Assembly: GCA_031292735.1 (NCBI GenBank)
Contig: JARLGP010000100.1
Coordinates: 1-14,839, forward strand
Source of the DNA: Holophaga sp.
Lineage (GTDB): Bacteria > Acidobacteriota > Holophagae > Holophagales > Holophagaceae
Length of the DNA stretch: 14,839 nucleotides
Direction of reading: 5' to 3'
This document shows positions 6,925-12,198 of the stretch, in pieces (positions within the stretch are counted from its first letter, which is position 1; each line of letters opens with the position of its first letter). The notes beneath the pieces are model-generated. The model was not told the origin of the DNA, made no database searches, and was given only the letters and a program-made list of their open reading frames with translations. The translations under genes and the position numbers were made by a program.

Positions 6925-8328
6925 ATGGAAAAGAAGAAGCTTTTCTCGCTCATCGCCGCGTTCGCGGTCCTGGCCGCCATCCTCTGGCTGACGCCGGCCG
7001 TGAAGGGGCTCAGCCATGAAGGCAAGGCCGCCATGGGGGTGGGGGTGTTCGCCATCATCGTCTGGGTGACCCAGGCGCTGGAAGACGCCATGAGCGGCCT
7101 GGTCATCGTCTTCCTGCTGGCGGCCCTGAAGGCCACCAGCCTGGCCGGGGCGTTCGGCGGCTACGCCAACACCGCGCTCTGGCTGATCGTGATCGGCTTC
7201 ATCATGGCCGGCTGCATGGAGAAGTCCGGCTTCTCCAAGCGGGTGGCGCTCACCCTGGTGAACCTGGCCGGCGGCAGCGCGGTGAAGGTCTACTGGGCGG
7301 TGGCCCTGGTCATGGCGATCCTCACCTTCCTGGTGCCCTCCATCACCGCCCGCACCCTGCTGATGCTGCCCATCATCCTGGGCATCGGCCAGGCCTTCAA
7401 GGCCGAGCAGGGCAAGAGCAACATCATGAAGGCGCTGATGTTCATCGTCGCCATGAGCGGCACCATGATGAGCCTGGGCGTGCTCACCGCCCACGTGGGC
7501 AACCCCATCACCGTGGGCCTGATCGAGGCCGCCACCAAGAAGACCATCTCCTGGTCCGCGTGGTTCCGGGTGGGCGGGCTGCCCGCCTTCTCCCTGGCCG
7601 CCCTTTCGGTGTACGTGCTGCGCCTGCTGTTCCCCCCCGAGGTCAAGACCCTGAGCTCCAGCGCGGACTACGTCAAGCGTGAGCTGCAGGCCATGGGCCC
7701 CTTCTCCCGGGCCGAACTCTACACCCTGGTGGTGTTCCTGCTCACCCTGGTGATGTGGGCCACCGACTCCTTACACAAGATCAACGTGGTGATCGTGGGC
7801 CTGGCCTCGGTCATCGTCCTGCTCTGGCCGGCCCGGGGCATCATGCCCTGGTTGGAAGCCCAGAGCAAGGTGCCCTGGAACGTGTTCGTGCTGTACGGCG
7901 CCGGGCTTTCCATGGGTGCCGCCCTGGCTTCCAGCGGGGCCGCCAAGTGGATGGCCGGAACCCTGCTGGGGCCCCTGGTCGGGCTGCCCCACGTGGCCCA
8001 GTTGATCATCATCCTGTGGGTCATCACCATCCTGCAGGTGTTCTTCACCGGCGGCGGGCCCAAGACCACCGCCCTGACCCCCATCATCATCGCCCACGCG
8101 GTGACCATCGGCGCCGATCCCATGGCCTTCGCCCTGGTGCTGGGCATGAACATGGTGCACCAGTACCTGCTGCCGGTGACCAACATGCCCAACGCCGTGG
8201 CCATCGGCAGCGGCCACATCACCTCCAGGGAGATGATGAAGACCGGCGCCCTGATGAGCCTGCTGTCGGCCTGTTTCATGACGGTCATGGCCTTGACCTA
8301 CTGGTCCTGGCTCGGCCTGACGAGGTGA
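6925..8328 (+). CDS. DASS/SLC13-family carboxylate transporter
   Basis: Inner-membrane transporter of 467 residues with about 11-12 hydrophobic segments, of the divalent anion:Na+ symporter (CitT/SLC13/INDY) family. The internal two-fold repeat is visible. The first substrate loop region is VPSITARTLLMLPI (137-150), followed by a VGNPI turn near 191-195. The second is FFTGGGPKTTALTPIII (373-389), followed by LLPVTNMPNAVAIGSG (415-430). The canonical SNT signatures are altered: Ile140 replaces Asn in the first and GGGPKTT replaces the second. Family substrates are di- or tricarboxylates or sulfate, and the exact one cannot be read here. The TAR after the first signature resembles the CitT/2-oxoglutarate-malate exchanger branch. 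A GGGGAGG (6911-6917) precedes the ATG by 7 bases. The flavoprotein dehydrogenase gene begins 4 bases after the stop, so import and oxidation are co-transcribed. Confidence 0.88.
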   Translation: MEKKKLFSLIAAFAVLAAILWLTPAVKGLSHEGKAAMGVGVFAIIVWVTQALEDAMSGLVIVFLLAALKATSLAGAFGGYANTALWLIVIGFIMAGCMEKSGFSKRVALTLVNLAGGSAVKVYWAVALVMAILTFLVPSITARTLLMLPIILGIGQAFKAEQGKSNIMKALMFIVAMSGTMMSLGVLTAHVGNPITVGLIEAATKKTISWSAWFRVGGLPAFSLAALSVYVLRLLFPPEVKTLSSSADYVKRELQAMGPFSRAELYTLVVFLLTLVMWATDSLHKINVVIVGLASVIVLLWPARGIMPWLEAQSKVPWNVFVLYGAGLSMGAALASSGAAKWMAGTLLGPLVGLPHVAQLIIILWVITILQVFFTGGGPKTTALTPIIIAHAVTIGADPMAFALVLGMNMVHQYLLPVTNMPNAVAIGSGHITSREMMKTGALMSLLSACFMTVMALTYWSWLGLTR

Positions 8329-8332
8329 CTCC

Positions 8333-9727
8333 ATGGAAGCGGCCTTGACCAGCATTCTCGATGACCTGCGCCGGGCGGTGGGGGCGGAGCACGTGCTCGA
8401 TTCCGGCCTGGACCGGTTCGGCTATTCCTACGATTCCTCCTTCCTGCCCCTGGTGCCGGCGCGCCTGCCCGACCTGGTGGTGCGGCCCCGCACCGCCGGG
8501 GAGGTGTCCGCCGTCATGGCCCTGGCCCACGCCCACGGGATCCCGGTCACCCCCCGGGGCGCCGCCAGTGGCCGCACCGGAGGCTCGGTGCCCCAGTGCG
8601 GCGGCATCGTCCTGGCCCTGGACCGCATGACCAGCATCCTGGAGATCGACGAAAGCAACATGATGGTGACGGTGGAGCCGGGCGTGCGCACCATGGACCT
8701 GTACGACGCCTGCGCCGCCCGCGGGCTGTTCTACCCGCCCGACCCGGGCAGCTGGAAATTCTGCACCATCGGCGGCAACATCGCCGAGAACGCCGGCGGC
8801 ATGCGGGCGGTGAAGTACGGCGTCACCCATGATTACGTCATGGGCTTGCAGGTGGTGCTGGCCGACGGCACCCTGCTGGAGACCGGCGGCAAGGCCATCA
8901 AGAATGTCACCGGCTACGACCTCACCAGCCTGTTCACCGGCTCCGAGGGCACCCTGGGGGTGATCACCCGGGTGCTGTTGCGGCTGATCCCCATGCCCAA
9001 GGAACGGGGGGTGCTCCGCATCCTGTTCCGCTCCATGGACGACGGCTGCGCCGCGGTGCAGCGGATGCTGCAGGAGGACATCGTCCCGTCGGTGGCCGAG
9101 ATCATGGACGAGACCAGCCTCAAGGCGGTGGCCGCCCGCCGGCGCATGGACCTGCCCGAGGGGTCCGCCTGCTGCGTCCTGATCGAGGTGGACGGAGAGG
9201 ACAAGGCGGCCCTGGAATCCCAGTCCCGGCGCATGGAGGCGGTGGCCGCCGCCTGCGGCAGCCTGGATTTCCGGGCGGCCCAGACCCAGGCCGAGGCCGA
9301 CGAACTGTGGGCGGTGCGCCGGGGGCTCAGCTCCGCCGTGGCCGCCCTGGCGCCCAACCGCCTGGGCGAGGACATCTCGGTGCCCCGGGGCTCCTTTCCG
9401 GAAGTGGTGCGCAGGATCCGCGCCATCGCCGAGAAGTACGCCCTCTCCATCCCGGTGTTCGGCCACGCCGGGGACGGCAACCTGCACCCCTCGGTGCTCT
9501 GCGACCTGGACGACCCCGAGCAGGCCGAGCGGGTGCACCAGGCCGTGGACGAGATCTTCCAGGCCGCGCTGGCGGTGGGCGGCACCCTTTCCGGGGAGCA
9601 CGGCATCGGCATCACCAAGCGCCCCTACCTGGAACAGGCCATCGGCGCCGCGGGGGTGCGCGTCCTGCGGGCCGTCAAGGCCAGCCTGGATCCCGAGGGT
9701 ATTCTGAATCCGGGGAAGATATGGTGA
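8333..9727 (+). CDS. FAD-linked 2-hydroxyacid (lactate/glycolate) dehydrogenase, GlcD type
   Basis: A 464-residue flavoprotein of the VAO/PCMH superfamily, related to GlcD and bacterial D-lactate dehydrogenases; it oxidises a 2-hydroxyacid to the 2-oxoacid. The FAD-binding PCMH domain occupies about 45-225, with the PP loop PRGAASGRTGGS (74-85), IGGNIAENAGGMRAVKYG (147-163) and NVTGYDLTSLFTGSEGTLG (191-209). The FAD-oxidase C-terminal domain follows, with the conserved FGHAGDGNLH (377-385; H378, H385) and GEHGIG (421-426; H423), the residues that typically bind a metal and substrate. It is coupled to the transporter upstream (GAGGTGA as ribosome site) and overlaps the iron-sulfur gene downstream. 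No glcE is present, so a two-subunit D-lactate or glycolate dehydrogenase is more likely than an E. coli-type GlcDEF. Confidence 0.91.
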   Translation: MEAALTSILDDLRRAVGAEHVLDSGLDRFGYSYDSSFLPLVPARLPDLVVRPRTAGEVSAVMALAHAHGIPVTPRGAASGRTGGSVPQCGGIVLALDRMTSILEIDESNMMVTVEPGVRTMDLYDACAARGLFYPPDPGSWKFCTIGGNIAENAGGMRAVKYGVTHDYVMGLQVVLADGTLLETGGKAIKNVTGYDLTSLFTGSEGTLGVITRVLLRLIPMPKERGVLRILFRSMDDGCAAVQRMLQEDIVPSVAEIMDETSLKAVAARRRMDLPEGSACCVLIEVDGEDKAALESQSRRMEAVAAACGSLDFRAAQTQAEADELWAVRRGLSSAVAALAPNRLGEDISVPRGSFPEVVRRIRAIAEKYALSIPVFGHAGDGNLHPSVLCDLDDPEQAERVHQAVDEIFQAALAVGGTLSGEHGIGITKRPYLEQAIGAAGVRVLRAVKASLDPEGILNPGKIW

Positions 9728-10932
9728 AACGGAACCTGCTCAAGGAAGCCAAGGACCTGGTGGCGGGCTGCGACCGCTGCGGCACCTGCCTCACGGTCTG
9801 CCCCCTGTTCAAGGTGCAGGACCTGGAGCGGGTCAGCGCCCGGGGCAAGAACGCCATCGCCCGGGGCCTGGCGGAAGGGGGCCTGGAGCTCCGGCCGGAG
9901 GTGCGGACGGCGGTGGAGTTCTGCCTGCTGTGCCGGGCCTGCGCCGACGCCTGCCCGAACAACGTGCCCACCGACGAGGCGATGATCCGGGTGCGCCAGT
10001 TCCTCACCGACGCGGCCGGCGGTCCGACCGCCCGATACGTGCTGCTGGGCGGGGTCCTGCGCAGCCGGAGGATGGTGCGGCTGGGGTCCCTGTCCCTGGG
10101 GCTGCTGCGGCGCCTGGGCCTGGCGCGGCTGGTGCCCGCCTCCCTGGTGGCCCGGGAATTCCGCCGCGACGCGTTCCTGGCGGCCTTCGCCGGCCCCGCG
10201 GCCCTGGGCGGCCAGGCTCCGGCCAGCGCCGCGCCCCTGGGCAGGCGGGTGGCCTATTTCCAGGGCTGCGGCATGCGCCTGATGTTCCCCGACGCCGCCC
10301 GCAGCACCATGGCCCTGCTGTGCGGGATCGCCCCGACCGCGGCCCCGGACAACGTCTGCTGCGGCCTGCCGCACCTGGCCCACGGCATGGGCGACGCCTT
10401 CCTGCAGTTGGCCAAGGAGAACATCGCCCTGTACGAGGACGCGGACCTGGTGGTGACCGATTGCGCCAGCTGCGGCAGCGCCCTCAAGCACCTGGCGGCC
10501 CATTTCGAGACCGATCCGGAATGGCGGGACCGGGCCGTCGCCTTCAGCGCCAAGGTCATGGACCTCACCGAGTACCTGGTGCGCGCGGGCTACCGGGCCC
10601 CCGTGAAGCGGGACCTCACCTTCACCTTCCACGACCCCTGCCACCTGGCCCGGGGCCAGGGCATCCGCGCCCAGCCGCGCCAGCTGCTGGCGGGGGCCGG
10701 CACCCTGGTGGAGCTGAACGAGTCCGACAGCTGCTGCGGCGGAGCCGGCACCTTCCACATGGACCACCCGGAGACGGCCGCCCTCATCCTCGAACGGAAG
10801 CGCAAGAACATCGAGCAGACCGGCGCCCAGGTGGTGGTCACCGCCTGCCCGGGCTGCCTGGTCCAGCTCACCCGCGCCGCGCAGGCCAGCGGCGGGAAGT
10901 TCAAGGCCATGCACATCAGTCAGGTGATCTGA
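9721..10932 (+). CDS. Iron-sulfur subunit of 2-hydroxyacid dehydrogenase, GlcF/HdrD type
   Basis: Electron-transfer partner of the preceding flavoprotein, 403 residues. Two ferredoxin-like 4Fe-4S motifs are at C17-x2-C20-x2-C23-x3-C27-P and C68-x2-C71-x2-C74-x3-C78-P. Two CCG domains follow: the first with C183, C213-C214 and C248/C251, the second with C307, C338-C339 (SCCGGAGTF) and C376/C379. In HdrB/HdrD, CCG domains hold non-cubane clusters; in GlcF and LutA relatives they pass electrons to quinone or another carrier. The ATG overlaps the stop of the dehydrogenase gene by 7 bases. A GTG at 9724 giving a 4-base GTGA overlap is an equally good start (GGGGA lies 4 or 7 bases upstream). It ends 10 bases from the convergent flavoprotein gene with no obvious terminator between. 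Confidence 0.91.
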   Translation: MVKRNLLKEAKDLVAGCDRCGTCLTVCPLFKVQDLERVSARGKNAIARGLAEGGLELRPEVRTAVEFCLLCRACADACPNNVPTDEAMIRVRQFLTDAAGGPTARYVLLGGVLRSRRMVRLGSLSLGLLRRLGLARLVPASLVAREFRRDAFLAAFAGPAALGGQAPASAAPLGRRVAYFQGCGMRLMFPDAARSTMALLCGIAPTAAPDNVCCGLPHLAHGMGDAFLQLAKENIALYEDADLVVTDCASCGSALKHLAAHFETDPEWRDRAVAFSAKVMDLTEYLVRAGYRAPVKRDLTFTFHDPCHLARGQGIRAQPRQLLAGAGTLVELNESDSCCGGAGTFHMDHPETAALILERKRKNIEQTGAQVVVTACPGCLVQLTRAAQASGGKFKAMHISQVI

Positions 10933-10942
10933 CGGTCCACGA

Positions 10943-11398
10943 CTAACGGCCAAGCCTGACGCCCAGGTCGAAGGCCCGCTGGCAATCCTTGGGGAATTCC
11001 TCTTCCCGGCGCTTCTTCTTGCTCTGGGCGTCAAAGCCGGTGATCCCGTACTTCGCGTAGTCGTACACCAGGTACGGGAACATCAGCCGTTCCAGGAAGG
11101 AGCGCATCTCGCCGGTGACCATCCCGAAGTAGATGGGCGAGCCCAGCACCACCGCGTCGGCCTGCTTGACCTTCTCCAGGACGGGGGTCAGGTCGTCCTT
11201 CATCGAGCAGGATCCATGGCTGCTGCCGGTTTTCAGCTTGCAGGCGAAGCAGCTGCGGCAGCCCTTGTAGTCCAGGTCGTAGATATGGATGAGCTCCGTC
11301 TCCGCGCCCACCGAGGCCGCCCCTTCCAGCGCTTTTCCCAGCAGGGTCGCCGTGTTCCACTTCTTCCTGGGACTTCCGTTGATTCCGATGACGCGCAT
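10943..11398 (-). CDS. Flavodoxin-like iron-sulfur flavoprotein, apparent internal deletion
   Basis: NADPH-dependent FMN reductase/iron-sulfur-flavoprotein family member, 151 residues. The FMN phosphate loop is INGSPRKKWNTATL (6-19) and a second flavin contact is GSPIYFG (86-92). Between them four cysteines (C47, C50, C53, C64) are spaced C-x2-C-x2-C-x10-C, which could bind a 4Fe-4S cluster. Relatives I recall are about 200 residues. Here the usual FPYLVYD (107-113) runs directly into the usual C-terminal part (YAKY, then KRREEEFPKDCQRAF, 129-143), skipping roughly 50 residues that normally build the fifth strand and its helix. The reading frame is intact, so this may be a shortened working protein or an early decaying gene. 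AAGGAG lies 6 bases before the ATG. A promoter and operator-like palindrome lie directly upstream. Confidence 0.75.
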   Translation of the reverse strand: MRVIGINGSPRKKWNTATLLGKALEGAASVGAETELIHIYDLDYKGCRSCFACKLKTGSSHGSCSMKDDLTPVLEKVKQADAVVLGSPIYFGMVTGEMRSFLERLMFPYLVYDYAKYGITGFDAQSKKKRREEEFPKDCQRAFDLGVRLGR

Positions 11399-11425
11399 TG
11401 AAGACTCCTTGGCCCGGACCAGACC

Positions 11426-11447
11426 TTATGTAGCGATCGATACAAAA
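11426..11447. promoter_or_regulatory. Operator-like palindrome over the flavoprotein transcription start
   Basis: The 16-base core TGTAGCGATCGATACA (11429-11444) pairs with itself at 7 of 8 positions. Extending to 22 bases keeps 9 of 11 pairs. It begins next to the -10 element and covers the predicted transcription start, the classic placement for a repressor. Size and symmetry fit a TetR- or MarR-family dimer, and such repressors often control flavoprotein or quinone/azo reductase genes. No regulator gene is adjacent in the window. Confidence 0.6.
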
Positions 11448-11475
11448 TTGTGCAGGTCCCGACTTTCCTTGTCAA
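11447..11475 (-). promoter_or_regulatory. Sigma-70-type promoter for the flavoprotein gene
   Basis: Read on the minus strand: a perfect -35 TTGACA (11475-11470), a 17-base spacer, then -10 CACAAT (11452-11447, 4 of 6). The predicted transcription start is near 11440, giving a leader of about 40 nt to the ATG at 11398. This is the best promoter match in the window. Confidence 0.7.
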
Positions 11476-11509
11476 GGTGCAGGCAGCGTCCATCCGGTCC
11501 GGGGCGGGA

Positions 11510-12010
11510 TCAGCGGCTGTAGGTGAATCTCACGGATTTCAGGGAGCGGAAGACCGCCTCCCGGGTCTTGTCGTTCCAGGACAGGTAGCTGAAGGTCAGC
11601 TTGTAGACCGCCTCTCCCTCGGGGAAGTCGTAGCGGTCCTGGATCCGGATTTCGCGCCTGCTGGCATGGCCGGGTTCCAGGGGGAAGAAATCCCCCTTGG
11701 CGAAGGGCGGGCGTTTGGCCGTGGGGCCGAGGTAGGGCACCATGCGCCCGTCCTCGGTCCGGATCTCGAATTCGGACCGCAAGGGCATCTGGCCAGCCTC
11801 CAGCTTTTCCAGCCAGACGATCCTTTGGGAATGGTTGCTGAAGGTCAAGCTGACCCGGATCTCCCCGCCCGATACCGCCACCTCCATGGTGCCGGCCACC
11901 GGCCCGGCCGGCCCATGGCTGGGGGTCGCCCGGGCCGGGGGAGCCGCCAGGAGGGCCAGGGGGAAGAGGACCCAAAGCACCTTCAGGGCAAGGGAGCGGA
12001 TCAGGTTCAC
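11510..12010 (-). CDS. Small secreted protein resembling the N-terminal domain of M35 peptidases
   Basis: Predicted exported protein of 166 residues starting at GTG; an ATG 72 bases upstream is open but would bury the signal peptide. The GTG has an ideal AAGGAG (12019-12024) 8 bases upstream. Residues 1-28 form a signal peptide (LALKVLWVLFPLALLAAPPARA). The rest is beta-rich: VSLTFSNHS (54-62), YLGPTAKR (93-100), DFFPLEPG (107-114), RYDFPEG (126-132) and YKLTFSYLSW. This order recalls the Ig-like domain ahead of the catalytic domain in deuterolysin-type (M35) metallopeptidases, where VxYxGxxxKR and DFxxLxPG occur. No HExxH catalytic motif is present. It could be a stand-alone inhibitor, chaperone-like or binding domain; the resemblance is from memory and moderate. 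Its own promoter and a dyad lie 110-140 bases upstream. Confidence 0.68.
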   Translation of the reverse strand: MNLIRSLALKVLWVLFPLALLAAPPARATPSHGPAGPVAGTMEVAVSGGEIRVSLTFSNHSQRIVWLEKLEAGQMPLRSEFEIRTEDGRMVPYLGPTAKRPPFAKGDFFPLEPGHASRREIRIQDRYDFPEGEAVYKLTFSYLSWNDKTREAVFRSLKSVRFTYSR

Positions 12011-12018
12011 GGATGGAT

Positions 12019-12024
12019 CTCCTT
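12019..12024 (-). promoter_or_regulatory. Ribosome binding site deciding a GTG start
   Basis: AAGGAG on the minus strand, 8 bases before the GTG at 12010. It selects this start over the longer ATG reading, and the resulting N-terminus is a clean signal peptide. Confidence 0.75.
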
Positions 12025-12122
12025 CCTGGATACGGATGATGAGGGCATCCTGCTTTGGGTTCGCAATCAGCCAAAACCCCACGGGTCGGCGTCAGCATGG
12101 CCTGAAGCATGAATGTGTGCAA

Positions 12123-12151
12123 TAAATAATTTGTTACATAACCAAGGGCAA
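12123..12151 (-). promoter_or_regulatory. Possible promoter with dyad in the spacer
   Basis: In the most A/T-rich patch of the window, the minus strand has TTGCCC (12151-12146), 17 bases, then TATTTA (12128-12123); the hexamers match consensus only 4 and 3 of 6. The spacer is almost wholly an imperfect 16-base dyad, TTGGTTATGTAACAAA (12145-12130), with 7 of 8 pairs matching. It would give a leader of about 105 nt for the small secreted protein gene. The promoter hexamers are weak, but the dyad is clear. Confidence 0.4.
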
Positions 12152-12198
12152 AAAGCCGTTTGAGTGGGTGAGGCCGGCCGCGAGGATCAAGGCCTTTC

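Noticed and set aside
5614..7494. Minus-strand open frame of over 600 codons opposite lytS, the LytTR gene and the transporter gene
   Set aside because: His/Gly/Gln-rich shadow translation without recognisable domains; stops are simply rare in GC-rich DNA.
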